This document shows, piece after piece, positions 10,917 to 28,393 of a stretch of DNA of 64,000 nucleotides. The notes below the pieces were generated by a model that did no database searches, was not told the origin of the DNA, and worked only from the letters and a program-made list of their open reading frames with translations. The position numbers and the translations under genes were made by a program. Location of the stretch: contig NC_071335.1 in NCBI RefSeq assembly GCF_027744825.2, positions 28,609,001 through 28,673,000 of the forward strand, given 5' to 3'. Source of the stretch: Synchiropus splendidus (lineage: Eukaryota; Chordata; Actinopteri; Syngnathiformes; Callionymidae). Position 1 is the stretch's first letter. Every line of letters starts with the position of its first letter.

Positions 10917-11865
10917 GTAGGAGCATCTTTCGAGTTCAGTCTGGAAGTGTCCGTCTTGAGGCAACTGTCTGGCCATCCTCGCTGTGTATTCGAGACGAAC
11001 CGGTGGCTAGAATTGAGGCAGAAACGGCTCTGGAGTGCGGGAGCGAGGTGGCAGACAGATGCAGGCTGAGTCTACTCTCCTGAGCTGCGAACCATCACAC
11101 GCACCACTCAGAAAACGGGGCTATTATTATGACTCCGAACGAGGATCTCTTCGGGGTGAAACGATTGTTTTCTCTGCGATGGAGCCAGAGCAGCAGTCAA
11201 TGCCGTGGCCCGCAACTGTCATGCTTTATTTGGTGTTTTCCAGTCAAGCACAGGAGCTGCTCAGTTCAGCATCACTGTCTGACAACACACTCTCATTCGT
11301 CCACTTGACACGTGCACAGAAACAGCACTACACCAGTTGTGTAAACTTCCAGTAGAGAGGTCAGTAGTGTCACCGCTCCCAAAAAGGAAACGGTTTATTC
11401 AGTTGCTAAATGCTTGGATGAAAGTCTGATTTGCTGTTGAAATTCCTCATTTTACTTTGAAGGCGTTCCAAAATGTAGCTCACACTTCTATGACCGATAC
11501 TTTTGAATGGAACCACCAGATTATTAAACATGTTTTTGCGTCCAGACAAAAATGCGAAACTTAGAAGAGGTCTACAATGGCGTTTCTGTCGCTGTATAAT
11601 TGGGGAACAAATGAGAGACAGGATCAGAAAATCATAACTCAAAATGGCTTCAGATATTCAGTAGCACAGAGTCTGGGTGTGAAGTTGTAGTCCTGAAAAG
11701 CTACAGAGCCTGTCAGAAGTGTGAGAACACAAGCAGAGGTGTCAGGGTTCTGACCATTCAATTTGCTTTTTTCTGCATGAGATTCATCATTAATTTTGTT
11801 GACCAAAACGGAGGATAAATCCCCCCAAAAAGTGGATGATTCAGCAGAACTAGTTAGAAATTAAA
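10917..11865. other. Intron 1, proximal segment
   Basis: The first 150 bases after the donor remain fairly GC-rich and open in the exon 1 frame, then composition falls to the genomic background. No gene or repeat is recognisable. Confidence 0.45.
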
Positions 11866-12545
11866 GTCTGTGTCATGATGGCAGAGGAATGAACCCAAGC
11901 GCAGTCACTGTTGGTCGACAGAGGACACAGGACACGAGATCAAATTACAAGATTTAATCGATATAAATAAATAGACAGACGAGCAACTATCAACTAAAGG
12001 CGCCGGGAACCATAACGCGGACTGGGATGAACACACAGTGACTGGGGAAGAATCTGGAAAACAAGAGAGGTGGATTAGAATCTGAAGCCTGAAAACTGGA
12101 GAACAGAAAACACACCCGGAGTTAAGCTCGACAAGGTAGATGAATATATAACAAAAAACACGAGACTAAATAAACAGCTCACACGCGAAATGAATGGAAG
12201 TTGGGAGGTTAACATAAGTGGAACGAGGAAGAACAAGGAAACAAAAGTTGTGGCTGAATTGGAATTTGTGCGCGGAAGGAATTTAGAAAATATCAGGGGC
12301 GAGAGCGTGGAAGTCTTGGAAGAGATTTACCTAAGTGGAAGTAGAAGCTACCATCTGGCAAACGTAGCTGGCGTCGGGAGGAATATATACATGAAAGGAT
12401 TGATGAGGCCTGTGAAGTTGGATGGGACAGAGGAAACGGAAACGACAGGGAGTAACAAAATAAAAGCATAGGAAAGGACGCGGAAGGAAAACAACAGTAA
12501 AAACAGAATGGGTTAAAGAGCTGACATGACTGTCTGTAGTTTAAA
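11866..12545. mobile_element. Interspersed non-autonomous DNA element, about 0.68 kb
   Basis: It opens with GTGTCATGATGGCAGAGG and closes with GAGCTGACATGACTGTCTG, which are roughly inverted. In between are words I associate with a widespread fish repeat (AATGAACCCAAGCGCAG, GATTTAATCG, GAAAACACACCCGGAG). A 93-codon frame inside (12190-12471) is low complexity without a domain. Boundaries are approximate and family assignment (hAT-like) is tentative. Confidence 0.5.
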
Positions 12546-16892
<4,347 letters not shown>

Positions 16893-17870
16893 TACTCCCT
16901 AAATTGTTATTATTATTTCAATCATTTATTTTCTGAAAATTTCATCCAAATCCATCCGTAACATTGAACACAAACAAACCAAATGGGCATGTTGCAAAAA
17001 CATAAACCATAAAGAACGGCCATCATGCCACCATTTTCAGGGTTATATCTGACAACAAGTGAACATTTTCTCAATAAATGGACTTAGGAAGCAGAAAGTC
17101 CATCGTGGTTGTGAGACTTGGGTCGTCGCTGGTTGTTCTGCAAATTTATTTGGCTGCCATAGCAGCTTATAAGGCTTCATGAAGATTTTCAACAACACCC
17201 ATCATGGAGATGCAGTGCTATCATTAATAACAAACTGCTTTAAGAAGCACATTTTAATGAGCGGAAATAAAAGTACTCACCGCCCTTCGGTCTCTTCTTC
17301 TGTCATCAATCGTCAGCTTCTTTAACAAGTGCATCTCGTGTTGGAAAAGAACAGATGTGAGTGCCTTCGAAGAGAAACATCAAGAACTCTGAAACCGTTT
17401 GATGCTGCAGTTAATTTGTACTCAGTAGTTCTTCGATAAACCTGCACTGAAAAAAAGCATTTCAGTGACTTAGCAGTACAAGTTTCATAAATTTGATTGT
17501 ACCTTGATCTGTTGACAGAAATGGGGCAGACTATTAAAAGATTCATGTGTCTTTGTAGTACTTTTATATACAAATTCCAAGTAGACTCAGTGTTCTTTCA
17601 TTTAAATGAAGCAATTTCGGAGGAATCAAACCACGAGTGTGAGTACATGTCTGGTTACAAAGTATCAGTAACATCAAATTATAGAATTATGGAATCATGG
17701 AATTAATTATAGAATTATAACTCATATTTTTGGTCACAATTCATGTTGAATTTTTTTTCTGCTGAGTTTGCATTTGTCGTGGCTTGTAAATGTTGCTGCT
17801 TCTGTTTCTGCTAATGTCATTGACTTCAGTGTATGTCAGTGTGTCACAAGTCTGTCGTAATACTTTTAAG
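16893..17870. other. Intron 1 segment, no gene seen
   Basis: A+T-rich with no recognisable repeat or exon. Confidence 0.45.
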
Positions 17871-18140
17871 TAGGGTTGTTATGATACAAAAATTGCAAGC
17901 CCAATATCGATACCCAGTATTTTAGCAACGTTCCGATCAGTATCATGGTTTGAGGTTGTCAATGCGAACCAAGGATGATTTTGGGTCATTTAGGACGATA
18001 CGACTAAGGATGTATATAGCATTTCCAATTAAAAACAAAACAAAAATGTGAAACCGGGTTTATCACAGATATACTTCTCATTGTCTTAAAAACTAATATC
18101 GGTGTACCAATAGTAGTTCTGTACCTCGGTGTAACTCTAA
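17871..18140. mobile_element. Degraded MITE-like repeat (GATACC-rich, copy 1)
   Basis: It starts TAGGGTTGTTATGATACAAA and contains AATATCGATACCCAGTATTT, then ACCAATAGTAGTTCTGTACC near the end. The opening resembles the repeat at 50461 (TAGGAATGTGATTTGTCAC then TTGATACCCAGGAATATAC). TAGGG...GATACC words are typical of fish non-autonomous DNA elements. Right boundary is uncertain. Confidence 0.45.
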
Positions 18141-19999
18141 ATAAATGTGAGTTTAGTGGGGTTTTTTTTACGGGACACTGTGCAAGTTCCTTGCAGAGTT
18201 CTATTGGTTGCAGAACGGACACAGTGGCATGTTGAGCGCATCAGACGCTGCATTTGTGTTCATCAGTCAAACATGTGTTGTTGCTACAACAGAAATATTG
18301 TGTTTGAAGATCGCTCACAGAGCACAACCGTGACAGAGAAGGGCGAGCGAAGCAGGCGGAAGTCAGACTCCCAGCTTAGGTTGTCATTAAATCAGTCAAC
18401 TACATGTTGTTGAAACAACAGCAACTAGTTTTATTTGGAAGAAAAAGTGCAACCAGCACCTTTGATTGAATTAACTGCAAGTAAATCTCTGCAATACTCA
18501 CATAAAAGACAACATGAAACCAGATTGAATGTTAATTCAAGCTGAAGAACTGTTGGTTGCATCTTAGTTTTTAAGTCTACTGTTACATTGACAAACAAAA
18601 GGTTTCTTCATACGATTTAATGGGCAGTGCTTGGACCTGCTACTATTCTCATTATAACACATGAACATGAGTAACGACAGTGTACTAATGCAGAACGAGG
18701 GACTGGTGGTGTTGCCATGGTATTTTACTTCACCTTTATTAGTCTGACAAGCTGCAACCACGGCCTATTCAGGGCAATAAGTCAAGGCTGGTTTGACCAT
18801 TTCTGGCTGTGCTGCCTCACTCCACCATCCAGCATGCTGTCTGGTTTGCTGCTGTGGCACAGCATTGACGTCACAGACAGACTGACATTTGTCTCTGTCA
18901 TTATAAAATTGCTATAAAAACACGTTTATATGAAGTCTGCCATGAGCAAACACAATACATTATTTCCTAATAATCCATTGTTAGTCAATACAACATACCT
19001 AACCAAGCCAACCTAGTGAGCACAGATCAACATCAATGGATCTCATGGATCTACTGGAAGAATCTTTACACCTCTTAGTCCCACCATTATACTCACCACC
19101 ATTTTGTTGCAAGAATGGAAAAAAAATCTTAAAAAGACAGAAATGTTTTTTTGAATCAACATCAGCAAACGTGTAATCATAAAAAGTAAATTTAAAAAAT
19201 CACATTTATACACGCAACTAAATGGAATATAAATAACCAAAGGTCTGTTTATTTTTGCTTCAGGAGAGTTGGTTGTTTTTCAACGGCAGAGTTTGCCGTC
19301 GACTTCTCTCTCCTTCACTGGAAAATGCACTGAAGTCGATTAATATGATAATAAGCAACATTTCTGGCATCGTAATTATTTCTGTGCCTGTATGTGTGTT
19401 TCCTAGGTCCTCGGTGGGACGTCTCCGTACGCCGCATCTGCAAACTAAATCTTTCACCCGGTCTTTTCAAATAAGCCTGACAATGAAGCGTCATCAGCCA
19501 CACCAACATCAAATAGTCTCTGTCATTTCACCACCATGGAATCCGGCCCCCATTACAGATGGTTTCATTCCTCGACGCATTAATAACACATTATCCCGAT
19601 GAATGGAGACATATAATACCTTGCGTTGCCAATAATCCCGTAGGTAAGAAGCTTAGCAGACAGCACTGCCAGAGACACACAGATATGAGGGGATGTGGAG
19701 ACAGAGGCAGATCAGGTGTTCTTGATGAGGTTTTATACTGAACTTGAAATTTGCCATGGAACACATCCATCGCACCAAAATGTGGTGGTGGTTCTTGCAG
19801 ATCTGTGCGGCGTGAAGCTTTTATCGAATTACTATGCAGCCTCAAGGGTCAATTGAAAATCTGGACTTAACAAATGAACATAATTATGACTTTTTCTGTA
19901 ATTAAAAACCTGAATTCTCTGCATTCAATTGCAACATCTAAACTAAACACATCACAATTCGCTAATTGAATTAGACCACATTCCATTATGTATTTTGTA
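18141..19999. other. Intron 1 segment, no gene seen
   Basis: No supported exon or clear repeat. The overlapping short frames at 19255-19602 show no domain. Confidence 0.45.
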
Positions 20000-20215
20000 G
20001 GTACCACCAATAACCTTTTTCCAAAAGGAGTAGTACACAAGTACTTGAAGAAGCACAAATAAAATACTGAATAAAAACACAAATTATACAAAATTGTCAT
20101 GGACTGACTTTCAAAAACTGCGCACTGCCATAAAGTAGTATTGGTTTTGTGGTTTCGGTGGGTACGAGTGCTTAAGACTGATATTGGCCCGATACGCCAT
20201 ATTGTCACATTTTCC
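20000..20215. mobile_element. Degraded DNA-element fragment (ACAAGTACTTG / GATATTGGCCCGATAC)
   Basis: The words ACACAAGTACTTGAAG and CTGATATTGGCCCGATACG resemble the element near 46078-46215 and the GATACCGATATTGGCC signature of fish hAT-like MITEs. Ends are not resolved. Confidence 0.4.
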
Positions 20216-23200
20216 ATAATTTTTGTGTCACTCTTTTGAAAATGAGTTGGAACAGTAGACAGCGATAATAGCGCCTATCCCTTTGTGAGACACATGCTGA
20301 ATATCTTTTAAGAAACGGTCACGTGTTGTCCTTTGTCCAGATTTTAATGTTCAATTGTAGGTGGTTTTGTGCTGTTTTTTTAAATTATTTTATTTTACAT
20401 TTATATGACTAGAGGTACCTCACTGCACTGTTCAGACTTGTGACTACAGACTCGTATGTTAAAATCACTGGCAGTCAAAGACTCACTTTCATGTCAATCC
20501 AAACATGAGGATTCTTTCCAAGAGTGTTCAGCGCCTCTGTCAAGAACTTGTGAAAAATGTTCTGGGCTCTTGTCTCTTGACTCTCTTGTTGTAGTAACAA
20601 ATGTTTGCATCAATGGCTGCTCTTATGTTGCAAAATGTTCCTTAAAGTTCCATTTACTGATGCGAAAATTTGCGATTAATCGCGAGTTAACTATGTCTAT
20701 AGTGTGATGAATCACATTTTTTTCATCTATTGACAGTCCTATTAAATATATAAACTAATACAAACACTATATGGTGTCTAGTTCTCTAATTTCCCCTGTG
20801 GAGGCTCCCACCATGGCTTCTGGAGTGCAACTACCATGACAATTCAATCATTTTGTTTATGTTTATTTATTTATCCTTTAACAAAGTATATATCTGACAT
20901 GCTAGCATCCATGCGCAAATTGTCGCATGGATGTTTTTGCTTGGCGAGTGGGTCGATAGTGCATTTCTCTGGTGAGTGCCAGCTTTCAGGAATGCAAGTC
21001 CCTGATCTATACTGGTATACTGATCATTGCTGGCTGTCGTGATACCAACACGCCACGCACTAATCCGCCAGTATTGCATTATTCTAGTAATGAGCAGGGG
21101 TTGTGAGGAGCAAAAAGATGTGTGAGGGAACTAGGTGATGGCATGTCGTCTAGGCAGAGGAAGTGGGGATAAAGCCTGTCAGGGAAAGCCTTCGTCCTTC
21201 CACTCCCGTGGAGCAGGAGGCGAGGAAGTGACAGCAGCGCTTTTCTTCACCATCCTCCGTTTTTCTTCTGTTGCATGCCAACACCCCAGAAGACTTGTTT
21301 CTATGTGTGATTAAGAGAGATAGTGAGAGGAGACATAAAGAACCAGAGACAGCGACAGGCACAGAAAGGGAGTAGGCAGATACAAAAGCTGGAGGAAATG
21401 TTGAGGGGAGAAAAAAAGAAAAGATAAATGTCTCATTGCTCCTACTAAGCCGACATTGACTCACATCCAGTGGTAATCCTCAAGGGAACCTGGCTTGATT
21501 TGAAGGCTTGTTAGGGTAGTGTGGCTGGAAAAGTAAACCTGACTCTAAGCTTGAGTAACATTGTGATTGGAACCTGTCATTTTCACTGAAATGGTGAAGG
21601 TGAAGAAGTCAAAGTACGCCAAGATAAGCCTCTGATTCCGCCATGTGTAGCATGTGTTTTACTGTATATTCTAAATATACTGCAGCGTTACCCTCGATTA
21701 CCACCAAGTCCGAAAGCGTTGTGGAGGCGGAGCTGTGCAGAGGTTTCTGAAAAAGAATAAAGTGTTTTCAATTTGTCCATTTCCTCTGGCTGTGCCGACG
21801 AAGGGCAGATGGAGCTCAGCCGGCGCTCCGCTTCAATTCCGCGACCACTCTATATTTGCGGAGCTCCGTACAGCGCTGCAGTGGAGAGACTCGCTCAGAC
21901 AGCAGCTCAGCCAGTGGAAAAAACGATGGGAATCTGGGAAACTTTCATTATAAAACGCGATTGCTAGATGCGATTCGCAGTTTATTGTGAGCAGAGCAGT
22001 CTAAATAAACGTCATTACCGGCGAACGTGCGTGACTTTGAAGCAGTCAGCGGAGCGCTTCTTTCATGACAACATGGATGACAGCTTGCTAATTTTGGAGG
22101 TAGTGTGTCGGCCCATTCTTTATGGCACTCGTCAAAAGCTCTTAAAAGACATCACCTCTGTCAATCTACAAAGTCCCGCAGGATTGACAATAATCTGGGG
22201 AGTACCCATGTACACGCAAATCCAATACAGTGTGTTCCTGTGGTTCGTCTCTGTCCGCTTTATTATGTAAGCCTTTCTAGAGTGCTGGACCCTCTGTTGC
22301 CTCATTTCCTCGTGGGGTACATTCTGTCATGGTGATGGAAACATTTTGGTCCATATTGTCTTGTCACTAACATCTCGAAGTTGCTGCACATTTGTCAGCT
22401 GCACATCTATGATGTTTATTTCCTGTTCCATAACATCCCAAATGCTATATTGGGATGCGATCTAGTGACCTCGGAGGCTATTCAAATATAGTCAACCTAT
22501 TGACATTATCTTTTTGGAAGTGACCCATCCGTCTGAATTTCGTAGATGGTCCGGTCTTTTTCTCTCCTTTTTTCCATGTTTTTGTGCGACTTTTTGTTGT
22601 CCCTAGCTGACAAGAGTGGCACCTGCTGTGGTCTTCTGCTGCAGTGGTGACTTGAGTTAGCGTTGCCTGTCTATCATCTGTGCCCATTCTACTCTGTGCA
22701 TGATTTCACTGTACTGGGGTGGGGAGACTGGGGGACTTGTGGGCTGCACAGAACTGAGTGCAGAGTACTCTGTCTATCCAACAGAGCGTGAATTTACATG
22801 TTGCTGCAGCAAAACTGACAGTGACTTTTTACAGATTAAAAAAACACAAAATCCCCGCGGTGCCATCGCTAAGGCAGCCGTCTTCTTCATGGATGAGATT
22901 TTGGTTCCTGATGGTGGATTAAGTTGTGGTTATCCGGTCCTCAACAGAGGACTCTCCCCCTCGATGGGCTGTTATGTAGAAGAGGTGCGCACCTTGAGAC
23001 TTTGCATTTCCTTTACACTCTCACCCCCTTGTGCAGCCTCTTTGCTCATCCTCTTCTGTGTTTCCCGTCTGAAGTGGAAACGCTCACTCTGTCATTCACT
23101 GGTCCTTCAGGCAAATCAGATTTATTGAGGAACCCTGCTGCGGCTATTGCTGCTGGGGACAAATTGCACTGTAATTGAGCTTTGGATAATAATAGGTTTT

Positions 23201-26200
23201 TCTTTCTGATTTTCTACCAGCAGTGAATCATCAACACCATCATCAATGCGCCATCACATCAGCAACGCTTCGCAGACACTTCCACATACCACCGCCCGCG
23301 CTGACCTACGCTTGTCCGCCCCTCCTCCCCCCCTTTTCCAATTGCTTTCGTTCCACTTGTTTTATTCCCATTTCCTCTCCCTTCCACTTCTCTCTGGCTG
23401 CTTCCTTCATCCCAAGATTCTCTCATCTGTTGCCAAGCATCCTTCCCAATTCTCTTCCATTACACTGGATGCCTCAAAGGTATACAGAAATTACTGTGCA
23501 GGGGGGTAAAAAGCTTATCAGAGACGGGCGTTTCTGCAAAGGAGTAGAAGATAATTAGAGGATGTGATTATAAAAGGACAATGTCAAACGCCGAGTGTTG
23601 CTCACTTAAAGGGGTGTTATTCAATCAGTGTAGTGGTGTGAGTTCATGGAGGCTGTTAACTCTGTAGTCAAGCAGCCATGGCAAATGAATCAGATATGAG
23701 TGGTAAAATTGGAATCACCCGAGAAGTTCCACCTTTTGAATAAGTTTGTGTCTTTTGGATTTTGTCCTATTTTCTTGTTACACTTGCCAGATCATGAGGT
23801 AGAGGTTCCCATGTGTACCATATAGTACCACACGTTTTCTTATTCGAATTTTAAAAAGCTTTTGGAGGAGGTGGATTTGTCTGTGTATCAAAAAAAAGGA
23901 ATGCTATGGAATCTGGTTTTGGGGATTAAGAATAACTAGACTGAATACCACGTCACATGTATACGTTGTAGTCCAAAGAACGTCGGCAGATTATAAAGTG
24001 AAACCTGACATGTGTTCCGTTGCAATGTGAAATGTAGCTCAGAATCTCCCTCCGAAGAGGGGGGTTAGGAGAGTGTGTGAAGGAGTTTGATGAAGGGTGG
24101 TAGGGGATACGATTACGACGAAGCCCACTGTACATCTTTCACAACCCTCTATAACGGTCTACCTGCCTCTCAGGTGTTACTTTCCCAGTGCAGGGGCAGA
24201 AATCAAAGCATTTTGCTGCTAAAGCGCTGGGGAGAACCCTGCCCTGGTTCACAATACCCGTCATCCCTCAGTACAAGGGTCACCATATGACATGTAGTCA
24301 ATAACTGGAGTAAACAATACCAACATTTCAGGGGTACTAGGCCTCTGTTATGAAGGATCCTGCAGAAAAGGGTTATGGACGGTCATCCAGTATTCTGTGG
24401 ATCCCTATGGAATTTCCCATAAGAGGTTGCCACAGAAAGTCAGCCTCCTCCACCATAGCCTGTCTTTTACATCCTCTGTAGTCACGCCTATTGTTTTCAT
24501 ATCCTCCTTTTCTCCCGCTACCCACCAAGTCTACGTCCTCCTCCAATAGTAGCGAATTCCCATTGGTGTCCTGTAGGCTAACCATACCAGAGGCAGACCA
24601 CTTGACTATTGGAGACCCAAGAGGGAGCACTATGCTCCCGACAACACGGATCTCAGGATCACCGAGGAACGCAAACCACCTCAATTCAGATACACTGACT
24701 CTAACATGCTGTGAAACCTGAACAGGGACAAGAGAAATGTCAGACGTAAGAGTGTGCAATATCCAAACTGTGGTCACATAACTGTATGAAGCTGTGGCTG
24801 TGGCATATATGTGGAGAGACTTAATTTACTCTGACGCAGTCCACCTTGAATGCAGCCAGATAGAGACAGTATAGGGAAATAAGCGTTTGCTAAAATGAGG
24901 TTGTGCATTTGTGTGTTAGTCGTTTTACATGGCTTTTAGTGCATTAACTATCCTCAGGAGAAATTCCTTTCCATAGATGAGAACGATTAGGAAAATCATT
25001 ATCTGCTTATAGGTAGCTGCACTCGCTGTGTGAGCGTGGAATGTGTATGTGTGTGTTTGTGTGTGCATTGTAGACACTATTATGCTTTGGTTTTTTTTTT
25101 CATTTTTCTCTCTCGCACTCATAATTTAATGCACTATATATGCGCTCTCTGGAGAGGTTATTGCATTTCTTGGCTTCCGTCTTTGTCCAAAAGTTCCCTT
25201 GTAACTGTTTTTTGAGGAATCTGCTTTACGGTGTCCTGCGCTGACCCTGAGTTTGTCCACCAGCTGCATGATTATGCGTCGAAGTGGTGCTGCATTCTCA
25301 AACCACAGGCATTCTACAAGCTTTTACAGCAACCCAGGACATGGAGATTGTTTGGGATCAAACGTGTGGATGCTTACAAAAGCATTCTCCTTTTCTGTGG
25401 CATGGTTATGTGCAAGAAACAAAAAAAAAGTTTTAATGGCATGCGCACGTACACCCCACATACTTCCATGAACACTTACCGGTCAACCCCATGGATGCCA
25501 CTGTAACAGGCAGCTTTGCTGAATGTAAACAAGCCAAGCTGCCACTATGAAGCCTGATGTAGTTTCCACTTCACACAAGCAGATGATGGACACCTGTAGC
25601 TGCAATCCGAGCAACATTTGTGGGCGTGTTTCTATCAAAGTTTGGAGTAAATAGAGATTGAAAAATGCCCACTGGTCAAATGAGAGGAGGGAGTCAGTAG
25701 TTTGGGAGCGAAACTGTGACATAACAAAAGCGTATGCCGGTGCTCATGGTCCCATCATAAATGACATGGAAGTCATGTAATTCAGTATGGCTGAGTGAAA
25801 AACTTACATCCCAAAGTTGGGGTCACACTGAAGTTTCTTCTATTGTACAGTATGCCTTCATCTTTCACAGTTTTCTAGCTACCCAGCTTTTTTGAAATAG
25901 TGATTTGAAAGTGGAATATTTCACTTGAAAACACGTCCGTCTCATCTTGCTCCTGCTGGCTGCCTGGAGAAGCTCCAGTGAAGGTGACCAGGAGAATCCC
26001 TACGACTTCCTTGATTCTGCATTCAGAACCAGCGACTATGAGTCTCTAAGGGCTGTGCCTCTATCGAAATCGGATGCCAGCCACTCACAAAATGGAACTC
26101 TTTTTCGCAGGTTTATCTGTGATCTGGGTCTTTTTGTCAGAGTTAATGACCTTAGGGGGGCTGTGGAAGGGAAATATACCGAAGATAGAGATCTTATTTT

Positions 26201-27580
26201 GGTGTTGGGAATAGATTCAATCTCGCAACCAGTAAAATTTACCATCAGTGGCTGGGATATCACTCCTTTGACTCCCTCATGGTCCCAGATGAAAGGCCTA
26301 GAACTTTGTCAACTCGTGCTAGTATAGTATCTGACATGCAGAACTCCTTTGCAACGTAGATCTATCCAGAAGCTCATCTCCTATGCTAAGTTACAGAACA
26401 GCTCACAACTCTTAAATACAAAGAATATGGTGCTTATTTGGAACAGATTTTTATCTGAAAGATGGCATTGTGTGGGCAATGCAACACTCACAGAATGCTT
26501 GAATGAACACATTCCAAAACATAAGATGGCTGGAACAAATAGCAGTGTACAGTATCAAGAGAACATTTTAAGTGTGGATTGCAGTAGAAAACCGGATCGA
26601 TTATAAATTGAAACATTGCTTTGTTTTTTAAAAATGCAAAGCAAAATGCATAGTTAAAATTAGATTCACCACAAAAATAAAGTAGCTGACATGTTTGTAT
26701 TGTGTGTTGCTGGTGTGCATGCCATTGTGTAGTTATTAATCTTTGATTTTACTTTTCAAGTCAGTTTAATGGCAACCTATACGTGCCCCATCGTGAAGAC
26801 TGAGTGGTTGAGGATTTACATACAGTGTATTCCAGCATAATTGCTTTAACTGCTGCAGGAGAAGATTCATTTGGGGCAATTATAAACCAGAGTCATCGGC
26901 TTGCTTAGCGCTCACTCCATTTCCCCCGAAAGACACAACTGCCATTTACCAGCAAGAGAGAATGGCTGTAATGAGTTGTTCACAATTTGTGTGACGTGGT
27001 GTGTTGATCTTAATTTAGAAGAATAATGGGGTAAATAGTGCTGTCGTTGTCGAGTCGAAGAATACCTTCGAGCCGGAAGTTAAAGGTCACACTGGAATCT
27101 AATGTGAAAGCCTCCGGGTGAATTACGGGGCTGACTAATGTGACCAGGAGTAGAGACGTTTGACGGTTCCAGCTGAGCTGTTTGGAGGATATTAGTGTTG
27201 GCGGGCAATTATCACGCGGGTGCAATGAAATTATGGTGGTTTATTTAGCCAGAATATTTCAGGTGTTAACACAGTGATGGCACCATCATCTTCAATTAGG
27301 AGGTTTTTTTCTCTGGAAATAATGGAGCAATTGAGTTGAGTAAGAGCAGCATTGTGTATTGAACTTTTTTGTTGAGATGGGGGGCTCGGGGTACGATCGC
27401 CGCCATGTTGAAAATGAGAAATCTCTATGTCACCACTGTAAGTGTAAGGGGTCAATTCATTTGTGCGTATATGGTGTTATGTGCCGAGTTGTCATTTGTT
27501 GCTAAAAAATATTAAGAATTTGTTTTTAATATTTGTTAAATATATGCACATTCTCTGGAATTTTATCCACACAGGTTTTC
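20216..27580. other. Intron 1 segment, no supported gene
   Basis: About 7.4 kb with no convincing exon. The longest frames (142 codons at 22700-23128 +, 134 at 24373-24777 -, 126 at 25947-26327 +) carry no motif I recognise. No microsatellite of note. Some parts (26850-27240) look repeat-poor. Confidence 0.45.
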
Positions 27581-27625
27581 ACCACTTTTAACTAGGAGTG
27601 AACAAAGTTCCGCCACTCTTAACTA

Positions 27626-28082
27626 GGGGTGTAAGAAAACATCAATATCCTCAAATGTTGCGATACTTCATTCTGCGATATTGTATCAATATTTTTGCTT
27701 AATTATCCGAATACTTGATTGTGTGATATTGTCTTGTCTATATTGATATTTAATACATAGATACTTGCATATGCTCCTGCATTTGTGAAGTGTTTAATAC
27801 TTATGTTTTCTTTTAGTCCACCAGTGTCACTTTGTTATTAAGGGAGCGATTTATTCCCCTGTGACTGTGAAATCTAACTGAGTGTCTAACTGAACTCAAA
27901 ACCATAAACTTGTTTCATACACATGATTGAAACAAGTTTTCAGTTATGTACTATCTGGTTTTGCCCTTTAAAATGATGGTTATTTTTACAATATATTGCT
28001 GAACTCACAATATCACAATATATTGCAATGTATCAAATTAACCACTCCTGTCATATTGTGTTGCAAGGTGTCACAGTATTGG
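27626..28082. mobile_element. TA-flanked MITE-like family, copy 1
   Basis: Begins GGGGTGTAAG right after TA, like the full copy at 54471. It shares TTGATATTTAATACATAGATA, ATATGCTCCTGCATT, AAGGGAGCGATTTATTCC, AAAATGATGG and CAATGTATCA...CCACTCCTGT in the same order. Its right end is eroded and followed by a (TA)n tract. No coding capacity. Confidence 0.65.
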
Positions 28083-28093
28083 ACAAAAAAAAG

Positions 28094-28097
<4 letters not shown>

Positions 28098-28158
<61 letters not shown>
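28098..28158. repeat. (TA)n microsatellite
   Basis: About 61 bases of perfect alternating TA directly after the eroded end of a MITE-like copy and directly before a fold-back repeat. Confidence 0.95.
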
Positions 28159-28161
<3 letters not shown>

Positions 28162-28166
28162 TTCAC

Positions 28167-28287
28167 AAATGAAACAAATTAAATTTGCCTTTTATCTATT
28201 TTTTGCTATTTTTTTTACCCCATTTTCTGTAGCCACAATATAAGCACAAATTTGTATAAAAAATAGCAAAAAATAGATAAAAAGCAA

Positions 28288-28340
<53 letters not shown>

Positions 28341-28387
28341 AATAAAAATAAAATAAAAATAAAAAGCAAATTTAATTTGTTTCATTT
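28167..28387. repeat. Fold-back (inverted) repeat interrupted by (TA)n
   Basis: Arm 28181-28214 and arm 28258-28291 are reverse complements over 34 bases with one mismatch, around a 43-base loop. A (TA)n tract occupies 28291-28336. Beyond it, 28366-28387 is an exact 22-base reverse complement of 28167-28188, so the outer left arm is matched again on the far side of the tract. It is A+T-rich with no coding capacity. Confidence 0.85.
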
Positions 28388-28393
28388 TGAATT

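Noticed and set aside
10399..11083. Overlapping Pro/Ser/Arg-rich frames on both strands around exon 1
   Set aside because: They are shadows of the GC-rich promoter and exon 1; only the frame from 10641 matches a known protein.
22700..23128. 142-codon plus-strand frame
   Set aside because: No motif, no splice support, and a different frame is also open across the same bases.
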